A DNA stretch of 64,000 nucleotides from [Eubacterium] eligens ATCC 27750 (GCF_000146185.1 NC_012778.1:875001-939000); one strand, 5' to 3'. Counted from the stretch's first letter, positions 35,422 to 44,740 are shown. The notes: generated from the sequence alone by a model not told the origin. A program made the numbers and translations.

Positions 35422-37506
35422 ATGTTTAAACAGTATGAAATGGAACTCGCCGGAAGAACTTTAAGAGTTGATATCGGCAGAGTGTGTGCACAGGCTAACG
35501 GTGCTGCATTAATGCATTATGGTGATACTGTTGTTCTTTCAACAGCAACAGCATCTAAAGAACCAAGAGAAGGAATTGATTTCTTCCCATTAAGCGTTGA
35601 ATATGAAGAGAAGATGTATGCAGCAGGAAAGATTCCTGGTGGATTTAACAAGAGAGAAGGTAAGGCATCTGAGAATGCTATCCTTACATCAAGAGTTATC
35701 GACAGACCTATGAGACCATTATTCCCTAAGGACTATCGTAACGATGTTACTCTTAATAACATGGTTATGTCAGTTGATGAGAATTGCAGACCAGAATTAC
35801 TTGCTATGATTGGTTCTGCTATTGCAACATCTATTTCTGATATTCCATTTGACGGTCCATGTGCTACAACACAGATTGGTATGATTGATGGAGAATTCAT
35901 CGTTAACCCATCTCAGGCACAGTGGCAGGATGGAGATCTTCAGCTTACAGTTGCTTCAACTAAGCAGAAGGTTATTATGATTGAAGCAGGAGCTAATGAG
36001 ATTCCAGAAGATAAGATGATTGAGGCTATATATAAGGCTCATGATATCAACCAGACAATCATTGCATTTATTGATAAGATTGTTGCTGAGGTTGGCAAGG
36101 AAAAGCATTCTTATGTAAGCTGTGCTGTTCCTGCAGAGATGTTTGAGGCTATGAAGCAGGTTGTATCTCCAGAAGAGATGGAAGTTGCTGTATTCACAGA
36201 TGACAAGCAGACAAGAGAGAAGAATATTGATGCTGTAACTGAGAAAATGAAGGAAGCATTTGCAGATAATGAGGAATGGCTTGCAGTTCTTGGTGAAGCT
36301 GTTTACCAGTACCAGAAGAAGACTGTTCGTAAGATGATCTTAAAGGATCACAAGAGACCAGACGGAAGAGCCATTAACCAGATCAGACCACTTGCAGCTG
36401 AGGTTGATATCATTCCTAGAGTTCATGGTTCTGCAATGTTTACAAGAGGACAGACACAGATCTGTGATGTTGTTACTCTTGCACCTTTATCAGAGGCACA
36501 GAAGGTTGATGGTCTTGATGAGAATGTAACTACTAAGAGATACATACATCACTATAATTTCCCTTCATACTCTGTAGGTGAGACTAAGCCATCAAGAGGA
36601 CCAGGACGTCGTGAAATCGGACATGGAGCATTAGCAGAGAAGGCACTTGTTCCTGTACTTCCATCAGAGGAAGAGTTCCCATATGCAATCCGTGCCGTTT
36701 CTGAGACATTTGAATCTAATGGTTCTACATCAATGGCTTCAACATGTGCATCTTGTATGTCACTTATGGCAGCAGGTGTTCCTATTAAGAGAATGGTAGC
36801 CGGTATTTCATGTGGTCTTGTTACAGGTGAGACAGATGATGATTATATTGTACTTACTGATATCCAGGGACTTGAAGATTTCTTTGGAGATATGGATTTC
36901 AAGGTAACAGGTACAACAGAAGGTATTACAGCTATCCAGATGGATATTAAGATTCACGGTCTTACAAGACCAATCGTTGAAGAGGCTATAAGAAGAACAA
37001 GAGAAGCAAGACTTTTCATCATGGATACATGTATGAAGCCTGCTATTGCTGAGCCTAGAAAGACTGTTGGTGAGTATGCGCCTAAGATTATCCAGACATC
37101 TATTGATCCTGCTAAGATTGGCGAAGTAGTTGGACAGCGTGGTAAGACAATCAACGCAATCATTGATGAGTGCGGTGTCAAGATTGATATTACTGATGAT
37201 GGATTCGTTTCTGTATGTGGTGTTGAGCAGGCAGGAATGGATAAGGCTATGAAGTATATCAAGACTATTGTAGAAGACTTCGAAGAAGGCAAGATATATG
37301 AAGGTAAGGTTGTAAGCATTAAGGAATTCGGTGCCTTCGTAGAGTTTGCTCCTGGCAAGGAAGGAATGGTTCACATTTCTAAGATTTCTAATGAGAGAAT
37401 CAACCATGTTGAAGATGTTCTTACACTTGGCGATCATGTAAAGTGCAAGTGTATGGGTAAGGATAAGATGGGAAGAATCAGCTTCTCAATTAAGGATGCA
37501 ATGTAA
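35422..37506 (+). CDS. pnp: Polyribonucleotide nucleotidyltransferase (PNPase)
   Basis: Protein of 694 residues, a 3'-5' phosphorolytic exonuclease. It has two RNase PH-like domains (FPLSVEYEEKMYAAGKIPGGF in the first; GSAMFTRGQTQ and HYNFPSYSVGE in the second), then a KH domain (GEVVGQRGKTINAI) and an S1 domain (YEGKVVSIKEFGAFVEFAPGKEGMVHIS). The ATG at 35422 has AAGGAG 5 nt upstream; the open frame extends to 35335 but the extra residues are not family-like. Confidence 0.97.
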   Translation: MFKQYEMELAGRTLRVDIGRVCAQANGAALMHYGDTVVLSTATASKEPREGIDFFPLSVEYEEKMYAAGKIPGGFNKREGKASENAILTSRVIDRPMRPLFPKDYRNDVTLNNMVMSVDENCRPELLAMIGSAIATSISDIPFDGPCATTQIGMIDGEFIVNPSQAQWQDGDLQLTVASTKQKVIMIEAGANEIPEDKMIEAIYKAHDINQTIIAFIDKIVAEVGKEKHSYVSCAVPAEMFEAMKQVVSPEEMEVAVFTDDKQTREKNIDAVTEKMKEAFADNEEWLAVLGEAVYQYQKKTVRKMILKDHKRPDGRAINQIRPLAAEVDIIPRVHGSAMFTRGQTQICDVVTLAPLSEAQKVDGLDENVTTKRYIHHYNFPSYSVGETKPSRGPGRREIGHGALAEKALVPVLPSEEEFPYAIRAVSETFESNGSTSMASTCASCMSLMAAGVPIKRMVAGISCGLVTGETDDDYIVLTDIQGLEDFFGDMDFKVTGTTEGITAIQMDIKIHGLTRPIVEEAIRRTREARLFIMDTCMKPAIAEPRKTVGEYAPKIIQTSIDPAKIGEVVGQRGKTINAIIDECGVKIDITDDGFVSVCGVEQAGMDKAMKYIKTIVEDFEEGKIYEGKVVSIKEFGAFVEFAPGKEGMVHISKISNERINHVEDVLTLGDHVKCKCMGKDKMGRISFSIKDAM

Positions 37507-37547
37507 AAGCATGAGTTATATTTGGTTATAGAAAAGAGGATACGATT

Positions 37548-37967
37548 ATGGTAGATCAGAATTGTGCATATTGTGTAGAGGGTGACCTCGTAGCTAAGTT
37601 TGGTATTAAGATATGTGAGCTTGAGACATCTAAGGTATATCTGTTCAAGGAGCAGAGTCATCCTGGAAGATGTATCGTAGCACATAAGAAGCATGTTGGT
37701 GATATGAATGAGTTAACTGCAGAAGAGAGAGCTGCTTACTTTGAAGATGTTGCAAGAGTAGCAAGAGCTATCATGGCTGCTTTCCACCCAGATAAGGTTA
37801 ACTATGGTGCATATGGTGATACAGGTCATCACCTTCATTTCCATCTCTGCCCTAAGTATAAGGACGAGTTCGAATGGGGTGGAGTATTCCTTATGAACCC
37901 AGATAAGAAGTATCTTACAGATGCTGAATATGCAGAGATGATTGAGAAGATTAAAGCTAATATGTAA
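37548..37967 (+). CDS. HIT-family nucleotide-binding protein
   Basis: Protein of 139 residues. The histidine triad is in GHHLHFHLCPK near residues 89-99, and CAYCVEG near the N-terminus may bind zinc. HIT proteins hydrolyse or transfer nucleoside phosphates; the specific substrate is unknown. Its stop codon lies inside the left arm of the palindromic element 37964-38105. Confidence 0.9.
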   Translation: MVDQNCAYCVEGDLVAKFGIKICELETSKVYLFKEQSHPGRCIVAHKKHVGDMNELTAEERAAYFEDVARVARAIMAAFHPDKVNYGAYGDTGHHLHFHLCPKYKDEFEWGGVFLMNPDKKYLTDAEYAEMIEKIKANM

Positions 37968-38105
37968 CTGTTCAGAGCCAGGCAGAATTTCATAAATCAG
38001 ATTAGAAATGCTTGCATTTCTATATCTGGTTTTGAAATTCTATCTGGCGGATACGCCACACCTCCAAAATGCGAAGCATTTTGGAGGCTGGCTCTGAATA
38101 GTTAC
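37964..38105 (+). repeat. 142-bp palindromic element with 18-bp terminal inverted repeats
   Basis: The ends GTAACTGTTCAGAGCCAG (37964-37981) and CTGGCTCTGAATAGTTAC (38088-38105) are inverted copies with one mismatch. Nested inside are AGAATTTCA / TGAAATTCT enclosing a CAGAT...ATCTG hairpin, a small GGCG-GATA-CGCC hairpin, and CCTCCAAAATGC-GAA-GCATTTTGGAGG. The sequence differs from the element at 21278-21415, but the length and architecture are the same. No T-run follows, so it is not a simple terminator. Confidence 0.7.
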
Positions 38106-38132
38106 AACAATAATTTGAAATGAGGTATTTTT

Positions 38133-38876
38133 ATGTCAGGACATTCAAAATTTGCGAATATCGCGCATAAGAAGGCAGCCAATGATGCAGCTAAGGGTAA
38201 GATCTTTACAAGACTTGGTAAGGAGCTTATGATAGCTGTTAAAGAAGGCGGTCCGGATGTTAATAATAACAGTAAGTTAAGACAGGTTGTTGCTAAGTGT
38301 AAAGCAGCTAATATGCCTAATGATACAATTGACAGAGCTATTAAGAAGGCTGCAAGTAATGATATGTCTAACTACGAATCAGTTACATATGAAGGATATG
38401 GTCCTAACGGAACAGCTATTATCGTAGAGGCTCTTACTGATAACAGAAACAGAGCAGCTTCTAATATTCGTAGTGCATTCACTAAGGGTGGCGGTAATGT
38501 TGGTACTCCAGGCTGTGTATCATTCATGTTTGACAACAAGGGACAGATGATTGTAGACAAGGAAGAATATACCGGAGATGCTGATGAGCTTATGATGTTA
38601 GCTCTTGATGCTGGTGCAGATGACTTCAATGAAGAAGAGGATTGTTATGAAATCCTTACTTCACCAGAGGAGTTTGATGCTGTTAACCAGGCATTAGCTG
38701 ATGCCGGAGTAACATTTGCTTCAGCAGAGGTTACTATGATTCCACAGACAACAGTAGACCTTACATCTGAGGATGATATTAAGAAGATGAACAGAATCTT
38801 AGGACTCTTAGATGAAGATGATGATGTTCAGAATGTATATCATAACTGGAATGAACCAGAAGAAGATGAAGAATAA
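38133..38876 (+). CDS. YebC/PmpR-family protein (translation-stalling relief or regulator)
   Basis: Protein of 247 residues. The family opening is SGHSKFANIAHKKAANDAAKGKIFTRLGKEL, with EGYGPNGTAIIVEALTDNRNR in the middle and an acidic C-terminus. Family members were annotated as transcription regulators, and some have been linked to relief of ribosome stalling. Monocistronic, with a strong terminator after it. Confidence 0.95.
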   Translation: MSGHSKFANIAHKKAANDAAKGKIFTRLGKELMIAVKEGGPDVNNNSKLRQVVAKCKAANMPNDTIDRAIKKAASNDMSNYESVTYEGYGPNGTAIIVEALTDNRNRAASNIRSAFTKGGGNVGTPGCVSFMFDNKGQMIVDKEEYTGDADELMMLALDAGADDFNEEEDCYEILTSPEEFDAVNQALADAGVTFASAEVTMIPQTTVDLTSEDDIKKMNRILGLLDEDDDVQNVYHNWNEPEEDEE

Positions 38877-38884
38877 TTAATCAT

Positions 38885-38927
38885 AAAAAAGATTCTCATG
38901 CAAGTTTAGCATGAGAGTCTTTTTTTA
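38885..38927 (+). terminator. Intrinsic terminator of the yebC-family gene
   Basis: The stem AAAAAAGATTCTCATGC / GCATGAGAGTCTTTTTTT has one mismatch and a 7-nt loop. Confidence 0.9.
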
Positions 38928-38981
38928 TTGCTGTAAATGTGCTATTATTATTTTATTAATTGCGTGTAATGGAGAAAAACT

Positions 38982-39827
38982 ATGCTTTTACAGGAGATGC
39001 CAGCTGATAATAAAATAATTATAGAATTAAGTATTAAAGGGCAGAAGTTTGAATTTCCTTCTAAAGTTGTCAGTCAGGGAAATAACAGCATATTTATAGA
39101 ACCTATAAGAATCAACGGTAAAGTTTTAACTTTTAATTCATCAGAGAGTGTGGCTGTTAATATAGTAATGATAAGAGAAAATAAGTCTCCAATGGTGTGG
39201 AAGGGTGTTGGTGTTGCATGTGTGCATGAAAAGTCTGGCAGCTTTTATAAAATAACAGCGAGTGGGGAAGGCTTTGAAATTAACAGAAGAGGAGCGTTCA
39301 GGCTTTTTGTTGGGATTTCAGGTGTTGCCCAGCTTGGAATTAATAGAAAGGCAGTTGATGTTATAGTTAAGGATGTCAGTGAGAATGGCTTTTCTTTTGT
39401 CAGTTCTGAAGATATGGAAAATGTTATTAATATGCCGGTAAGACTGGTTTTTAATGATTTTAATAAAAATTATAGTCTTATGGGAATAATTGTAAGGAAA
39501 GTAATTATTAATGAAACTAAGGTTCTTTATGGCTGTCAGCTCAGTGTTAATAATTCACAACTTGAACAGTATATAAACCAGAAGCAGCGTCAGATGCTTT
39601 CTATGAACAGAGATAATTCAGCATTTAAAAACAAAGAAATGCTTGAGAAAGCATTAAAAGAGCCTGAAAGAACTGATAACAAAGAGCAGCCCGAAGAGGA
39701 TGACAAAAATTATAAGAGCAAGTCAATTAAGAATGACGGAACATATAAAGACAGAGCAATTAATCGGGTTGGAAAGACGGAGAGAAGAGATATATTCAGA
39801 GAAGCAGTGAGCGGAAAGAAGGTTTAA
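38982..39827 (+). CDS. PilZ-domain protein, putative c-di-GMP effector (YcgR-like)
   Basis: Protein of 281 residues. An N-terminal beta-barrel domain (about 1-95, YcgR-N-like) precedes a PilZ domain whose c-di-GMP-binding motifs are visible: RRGAFR near residues 101-107 and DVSENG near 130. The C-terminal 75 residues are charged and probably disordered. Members of this family slow flagellar rotation when c-di-GMP is high. It lies 1 bp upstream of a YvyF-like gene, which suits a flagellar role. Confidence 0.85.
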   Translation: MLLQEMPADNKIIIELSIKGQKFEFPSKVVSQGNNSIFIEPIRINGKVLTFNSSESVAVNIVMIRENKSPMVWKGVGVACVHEKSGSFYKITASGEGFEINRRGAFRLFVGISGVAQLGINRKAVDVIVKDVSENGFSFVSSEDMENVINMPVRLVFNDFNKNYSLMGIIVRKVIINETKVLYGCQLSVNNSQLEQYINQKQRQMLSMNRDNSAFKNKEMLEKALKEPERTDNKEQPEEDDKNYKSKSIKNDGTYKDRAINRVGKTERRDIFREAVSGKKV

Positions 39828-39828
39828 T

Positions 39829-40344
39829 ATGGAATCATCATTAAGAGAAATAGAACAAAGAGAAAAAATGAAAAAAGAAAAAAGGCATATAGAAACAATG
39901 ATTAAGTATGAACGTGCAAAGATATGTCCAAAATGCGGAGAACTTATGAGATATGCATTTGGAGAGGTTTTTAAGTGTGATCATTGTGGCCAGGAAGAAC
40001 TTACATCATTTGGTAAGGTAAGAAAGTACATTGAAGAAAATGGACCTTCAAATGCATCTAATATTTCACGAGGAACCGGAGTCCCTGTATCAATTATCAA
40101 TAAGTATTTAAGAGAAGGAAGAATTGAGATTCCTGATGGCTCAGATAGTTATATAAAATGTGAGGACTGTGGTGCGGATATCAGATATGGAAGATATTGC
40201 CCGGCATGTGCAGCAAAGCATAATAAAGACCAGAATGTTGGTATATTTAATTCAGAGGCAGGAGAAGTGCCAAAGCATAAGAGAGATGCATATGGTAAGA
40301 TGCATACTCTTGATGTAATGGAAAAGACAAGGAATAAAAAGTAA
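39829..40344 (+). CDS. YvyF-like zinc-binding protein (flagellar regulon type)
   Basis: Protein of 171 residues. There are two zinc sites (Cys33/36/50/53 and Cys111/114/124/127) around a small helix-turn-helix-like segment (about 62-98, SNASNISRGTGVPVSIINKY). The order of zinc ribbon, HTH-like helix and C-terminal CxxC pair recalls the YvyF family found in flagellar operons. Co-transcribed with the PilZ gene. Assignment is by architecture only. Confidence 0.75.
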   Translation: MESSLREIEQREKMKKEKRHIETMIKYERAKICPKCGELMRYAFGEVFKCDHCGQEELTSFGKVRKYIEENGPSNASNISRGTGVPVSIINKYLREGRIEIPDGSDSYIKCEDCGADIRYGRYCPACAAKHNKDQNVGIFNSEAGEVPKHKRDAYGKMHTLDVMEKTRNKK

Positions 40345-40359
40345 TAAGAGATATAATAA

Positions 40360-40397
40360 AAAGCCGTTACCACAAATATTGTGGCAGCGGCTTTTAT
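40360..40397. terminator. Bidirectional terminator between the yvyF-like gene and uxaC
   Basis: AAAAGCCGTTACCAC / GTGGCAGCGGCTTTT can form with A- and T-rich flanks on both sides, serving the convergent genes. Confidence 0.85.
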
Positions 40398-40412
40398 CTT
40401 TTCGGGTACTAA

Positions 40413-41819
40413 TTAAAGATCAAATCCAAAGTATCTTACAGCGTTGTTGTATGAGATACCTTCAACAATCTTCTTTAATGCCTTCTCATCTGCTGGATAT
40501 TCACCATTCTCTACCCATCCACCGATAAGCTCGCACATGATTCTTCTGAAGTACTCATGTCTTGTGTATGAGAGGAAGCTTCTTGAATCTGTAAGCATTC
40601 CGATGAAGTTACCAAGAAGACTTAAGTTAGCAAGGCTTGTCATCTGGTTAGTCATACCAACCTTATGATCGTTGAACCACCAAGCTGAACCCTGCTGAAT
40701 CTTGCCAACAGCCTTAGAATCCTGGAAGCATCCGATAACTGTTCCGATAGCAGCGTTAACTGAAGGGTTAAGTGAGTAAATGATTGTCTTAGGAAGCTCA
40801 TCTGTAGCATTAAGTGCGTTAAGGAACTGAGCCATCTCAGCAGAGCAGTCATATGTGTTAATGCAGTCAAATCCAGTATCTGGACCTAACTGGTCATAAC
40901 GGAATCTGTTGTTATCACGTATTGTACCATAATGTATCTGCATTACCCAGTTACGCTTGTTGTATTCTTTACCTACAGATACCATGAATGCTGTCTTGAA
41001 CTTGTTCATCTCTTCTGTAGTGATAGCAGAACCTGAGAATCTCTTAGCAAAGATTGCTTCGATTTCTTCTTCTGTGTATGGCTTGTACATTACATACTCA
41101 AGAGCGTGATCAGATACTGAGCATCCCATAGAAGCAAAGAAATCCATACGGTTTTTAAGAGCATCTATTAATGAAGCAAATGAATTAACTTTAATTCCGC
41201 TTACATTAGATAATGTCTCAAGATAATCAAGATATTCAGGCTTTTCAATGTTCATAGCCTTGTCAGGTCTCCATGCAGGAAGTACCTGTACGTCAAATGT
41301 CTTATCATCCTTAAGAACCTGATGCCACTCAAGTGAGTCAACAGGATCATCTGTTGTACAGATTAATGTAACATTTGACTGCTTGATAAGGTTACGAACT
41401 GACATAGAATCTTCCTGAAGCTTTGCATTACAGAGATTCCATACTTCCTCAGCTGTGTCGCCGTTGAGAATACCGTTGTATCCGAAGTATCTCTGAAGTT
41501 CAAGGTGGCTCCAGTGATAAAGTGGGTTACCAATAGCCATCTCAAGAGTCTCAGCCCATTTCTGGAACTTCTCGCGGTCAGAAGCATCACCTGTGATGTA
41601 CTTCTCATCAACACCGTTAGTTCTCATCTGACGCCACTTGTAATGATCGCCACCAAGCCATACCTGTGTGATGTTCTCAAACTTTCTGTCTTCAGCGATT
41701 TCTCTAGGGTTGATATGGCAGTGATAGTCAAGTATTGGCATCTTAGCTGCATAATCGTGGAATAAATGCTGAGCTGTTGGAGTTGAAAGTAAAAAGTCTT
41801 TGTCCATGAACTGTTTCAT
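40413..41819 (-). CDS. uxaC: Glucuronate/galacturonate isomerase
   Basis: Protein of 468 residues of the amidohydrolase-like uronate isomerase family, which converts D-glucuronate to fructuronate and D-galacturonate to tagaturonate. Metal-binding His33 and His35 lie in LDYHCHINPREI. Characteristic segments are WLGGDHYKWRQMRTNGV and GSAWWFNDHKVGM. AGGAGG lies upstream of the ATG. It follows the LacI-type regulator by 21 bp on the same strand and feeds the uxaB-uxaA products across the divergent promoter region. Confidence 0.97.
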   Translation of the reverse strand: MKQFMDKDFLLSTPTAQHLFHDYAAKMPILDYHCHINPREIAEDRKFENITQVWLGGDHYKWRQMRTNGVDEKYITGDASDREKFQKWAETLEMAIGNPLYHWSHLELQRYFGYNGILNGDTAEEVWNLCNAKLQEDSMSVRNLIKQSNVTLICTTDDPVDSLEWHQVLKDDKTFDVQVLPAWRPDKAMNIEKPEYLDYLETLSNVSGIKVNSFASLIDALKNRMDFFASMGCSVSDHALEYVMYKPYTEEEIEAIFAKRFSGSAITTEEMNKFKTAFMVSVGKEYNKRNWVMQIHYGTIRDNNRFRYDQLGPDTGFDCINTYDCSAEMAQFLNALNATDELPKTIIYSLNPSVNAAIGTVIGCFQDSKAVGKIQQGSAWWFNDHKVGMTNQMTSLANLSLLGNFIGMLTDSRSFLSYTRHEYFRRIMCELIGGWVENGEYPADEKALKKIVEGISYNNAVRYFGFDL

Positions 41820-41840
41820 GATTCATAATCCTCCTGTGAA

Positions 41841-42851
41841 TTAAAATATTGTTGTGTTGCGTTTTATTATATCAGCGGCGATGATACTGTGATTATCAGC
41901 ATCTTCACCGGATAAAACCTTCATAAGCACGCTTACCGCGCATGAGGATAGTTCCTCAACCTTGCTGTCAATAGAGGTAAGCTCAGGTTCTGTACATAAT
42001 GAAAGAACAGAGTTATTATATCCAATAACCTCTAAATCCTCAGGAATTCTGGTTCCGTGGGTATGTGCAAACTTGACAGCACCGGCAGCGATAGAGTCAT
42101 CAGATGTCATAACGGCATCAAACTTCATACCTTTATCATACAGATATGTAAGATAATCTCTGGCATGAGATATGTTCTTGCCACACAGATGATGGAATTC
42201 ATCCGGGAGAGTAATACCGGCTTCATTAATTGCTTTAAGATAGCCGCGGTACTTATTCATGCCACTGTATGAAGTACTAGTATATAAGTAAACTATATTA
42301 CGATGTGAATTATTTATCAAGAGTTTTGTTGCATTGTATACAGCTTCTTCATCATTGCACATTACTGAATAAATGTTGTCAGCGTCCAGATAGCCGTTGA
42401 CCAGAACTATAGGAACATCTTTAGCTGCATTAATAATGTAGTCGTTGTTATGTTCACTGGTATTTTCTACAAACTGTGAACCGGCAAGAATAATTCCGTC
42501 AACTCTTTTACTTAAAAGAAGTTCGAGATAATTCTTCTTATTATTGTAATCTTTACCGGTGCAGCAAAGAATAGAATCGTAGTTGTATTTACGAAGCTCC
42601 TGTTCAAGGTAGTAAACAGCGTTGGCAAGGTATATATCAGATGAATCTATGCACATAATGCCAATTGTCTTCATAGTATTAAGACCTAATCCTCTTGCAA
42701 ATACATTAGGAGTGTAGTCTAATTCTTTCATTGCATTAATAACCTTGTCTCTTGTCTTCTCGGAAACTTTGGCGTTGCCGTTAAGTACTCTTGAGACAGT
42801 TGCTATGGACACACCAGCTTTTTTAGAAACATCATATATATTAATATTCAT
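41841..42851 (-). CDS. LacI-family transcriptional regulator of uronate genes
   Basis: Protein of 336 residues. The helix-turn-helix NIYDVSKKAGVSIATVSRVLNG is at the N-terminus, followed by the hinge and a periplasmic-binding-protein-like sensor domain. The start at 42851 is chosen because GAGGT is 5-6 nt upstream; an alternative ATG lies at 42863. Palindromic operators at 42917 and 43045 flank the divergent promoters, so it probably represses itself with uxaC and also uxaB-uxaA. The inducer is likely a uronate or pathway intermediate (inference). Confidence 0.92.
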   Translation of the reverse strand: MNINIYDVSKKAGVSIATVSRVLNGNAKVSEKTRDKVINAMKELDYTPNVFARGLGLNTMKTIGIMCIDSSDIYLANAVYYLEQELRKYNYDSILCCTGKDYNNKKNYLELLLSKRVDGIILAGSQFVENTSEHNNDYIINAAKDVPIVLVNGYLDADNIYSVMCNDEEAVYNATKLLINNSHRNIVYLYTSTSYSGMNKYRGYLKAINEAGITLPDEFHHLCGKNISHARDYLTYLYDKGMKFDAVMTSDDSIAAGAVKFAHTHGTRIPEDLEVIGYNNSVLSLCTEPELTSIDSKVEELSSCAVSVLMKVLSGEDADNHSIIAADIIKRNTTIF

Positions 42852-42916
42852 GTGCGACCTCATCTCTTGACGATTGTAAATGTAACGCTTAACTGAAATT
42901 GATAAAAAATAAATAA

Positions 42917-42932
42917 ATGTAAGCGCTTACAT
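42917..42932. promoter_or_regulatory. LacI-family operator O1
   Basis: Perfect 16-bp palindrome ATGTAAGCGCTTACAT with the central CG typical of LacI-family sites, 65 bp upstream of the regulator start on the minus strand. Confidence 0.8.
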
Positions 42933-43011
42933 ATTGATAAATGAATTATACAATGGTATTATTATAAAAACAAGTGTAATGTAAGAATTTTTTAAAAAGC
43001 AGAAAAATGTA

Positions 43012-43040
43012 TTGACTTAGAGCATTTTTAAGTATATTTT
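43012..43040 (+). promoter_or_regulatory. Promoter of uxaB-uxaA
   Basis: TTGACT (43012-43017), a 17-bp spacer and TATTTT (43035-43040). The predicted transcript start falls inside operator O2. Confidence 0.7.
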
Positions 43041-43044
43041 ATTT

Positions 43045-43060
43045 ATGAAAGCGCTTACAT
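43045..43060. promoter_or_regulatory. LacI-family operator O2
   Basis: ATGAAAGCGCTTACAT, one half-site base away from the perfect palindrome O1. It overlaps the uxaB transcript start and lies 128 bp from O1 centre to centre. Confidence 0.8.
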
Positions 43061-43147
43061 GCACTTATTTACATACCATTTACTGGTTAATAATTAGGGA
43101 CCGTTATCGTAAAACGGATTATTCCCAATGAAAAAAGGAGATTTAAG

Positions 43148-44650
43148 ATGCAGAGATTAAACAAGAGTATTACACATGCAGTTGACAGACCTGTTAAGGT
43201 TATGCAGTTCGGTGAGGGTAACTTCCTTAGAGCATTCGTTGATTATATCTTCGATGTAACTAATGAGAAGACAGATTTCAACGGTGGTGTTGTTATCGTT
43301 AAGCCTATCGAGTTCGGTACACTTGAGAGATTCCATGATCAGGAATGCCAGTACACACTTCAGTTAAGAGGTTTTGTTGATGGAGAGCCTAAGGAAATCA
43401 CACGTCAGATTACATCAGTAGTAGATGCAGTTGCAGCTATTGAGGATTATGACAAGTACATTGAGTATGGTACAAGCGAGACTCTTAGATTCATCGTTTC
43501 TAATACAACAGAGGCTGGTATCGTATTTGACGAGACAGATAACGATCCTAATGCACGTCCTCCTAAGACATACCCAGGAAAGCTTACACAGCTCCTTTAC
43601 AAGAGATATCAGAAGTTCAACGGAGCAGCTGATAAGGGACTTATCTTACTTCCATGTGAGCTTATCGCTGATAATGGTATTGAATTAAAGAAGTGCATCA
43701 TGAAGTTTATCGAGCTTTGGGGACTTGAAGATGGATTCAAGGATTGGGTTAACAATTACTGCTCATTCTGCCCAACACTCGTAGATAGAATTGTTCCAGG
43801 ATATCCAAGAGAAGACGCAGCTAAGCTTTGCGAGGAATGGGGATATGAGGATCAGCTTATCGACAGAGCTGAAGTATTCGGTCTCTGGGTTGTAGAGAGT
43901 GATTCTAACCTTCCACTTGAGCAGCTTGAGAAGGAACTTCCATTTAAGGAAGCTGGACTTAATGTAGTATTTACTAATGATCATCACCCATACAAGGAAA
44001 GAAAGGTTAGAATCCTTAACGGATCTCATACATCATTTGTATTAGCTTCATTCCTTGCTGGTAACGATAATGTAGAGAATTCTATGAAGGATCCTGTAAT
44101 CAGAAAGTACATGGAAGAGACACTTTACAACGAAGTTATTCCTACACTTTCACTTTCTAAGGAAGATTGCGAAGAGTTCGCTAAGGCTGTTATCGACAGA
44201 TTCCTTAACCCATTCGTAGATCATAGATTATTAAGCATTTCACTTAACTCAGTATCTAAGTGGGAAGCTAGATGTTTACCTTCATTCTTAGGATATGTTA
44301 AGAAGTTTAACAAGCTTCCTAAGTACCTTACATTCTCTATCGCAGCACTTATGAGCTTCTATACATCACAGACAGAAGCTGAGTTCAACGGCGGTATTGT
44401 ATTAAAGGGTAACAGAAACGGTGAAGAGTACAATATTACAGATGATAAGGCTGTTCTTGATTTCTTCAGAGATAATTCAGGAAAGTCTGCTAAGGAATTC
44501 ACACATGCTTACTTAAGCAATACTAAGTTCTTCGGTGGCGAGGATCTTTCTAAGGTTCTTAACCTTGAAGAAGTTATTACTGAGTACATCACAGATATCA
44601 GAGAAAGAGGTATGAGAGCAGTTGTTAATGATTTAGCTCTTGACGACTAA
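43148..44650 (+). CDS. uxaB: Tagaturonate reductase (altronate oxidoreductase)
   Basis: Protein of 500 residues of the mannitol dehydrogenase family, which reduces tagaturonate to altronate with NADH. The N-terminal nucleotide-binding region contains VMQFGEGNFLRAFVDYI, and the catalytic region contains KERKVRILNGSHTS. It has a good AAAGGAG ribosome-binding site and is followed by uxaA after 90 bp. Expression is set by the operator-overlapped promoter at 43012-43040. Confidence 0.96.
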   Translation: MQRLNKSITHAVDRPVKVMQFGEGNFLRAFVDYIFDVTNEKTDFNGGVVIVKPIEFGTLERFHDQECQYTLQLRGFVDGEPKEITRQITSVVDAVAAIEDYDKYIEYGTSETLRFIVSNTTEAGIVFDETDNDPNARPPKTYPGKLTQLLYKRYQKFNGAADKGLILLPCELIADNGIELKKCIMKFIELWGLEDGFKDWVNNYCSFCPTLVDRIVPGYPREDAAKLCEEWGYEDQLIDRAEVFGLWVVESDSNLPLEQLEKELPFKEAGLNVVFTNDHHPYKERKVRILNGSHTSFVLASFLAGNDNVENSMKDPVIRKYMEETLYNEVIPTLSLSKEDCEEFAKAVIDRFLNPFVDHRLLSISLNSVSKWEARCLPSFLGYVKKFNKLPKYLTFSIAALMSFYTSQTEAEFNGGIVLKGNRNGEEYNITDDKAVLDFFRDNSGKSAKEFTHAYLSNTKFFGGEDLSKVLNLEEVITEYITDIRERGMRAVVNDLALDD

Positions 44651-44740
44651 TTAACAGGCCCTTTGAGTGATTACAGAGCGGATGTTTTTATATTCATCCG
44701 CTCTTATTTAATATAATAATTAGAATTACAAGGAGAATAT

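Noticed and set aside
36808..37437. A 209-codon minus-strand open frame inside pnp
   Set aside because: It is fully contained in the KH/S1-encoding part of pnp and has no start signals; shadow of codon bias.
21278..38105. Calling the two palindromic elements insertion-sequence remnants
   Set aside because: No transposase fragments and no convincing target-site duplications; only the inverted-repeat structure is supported.
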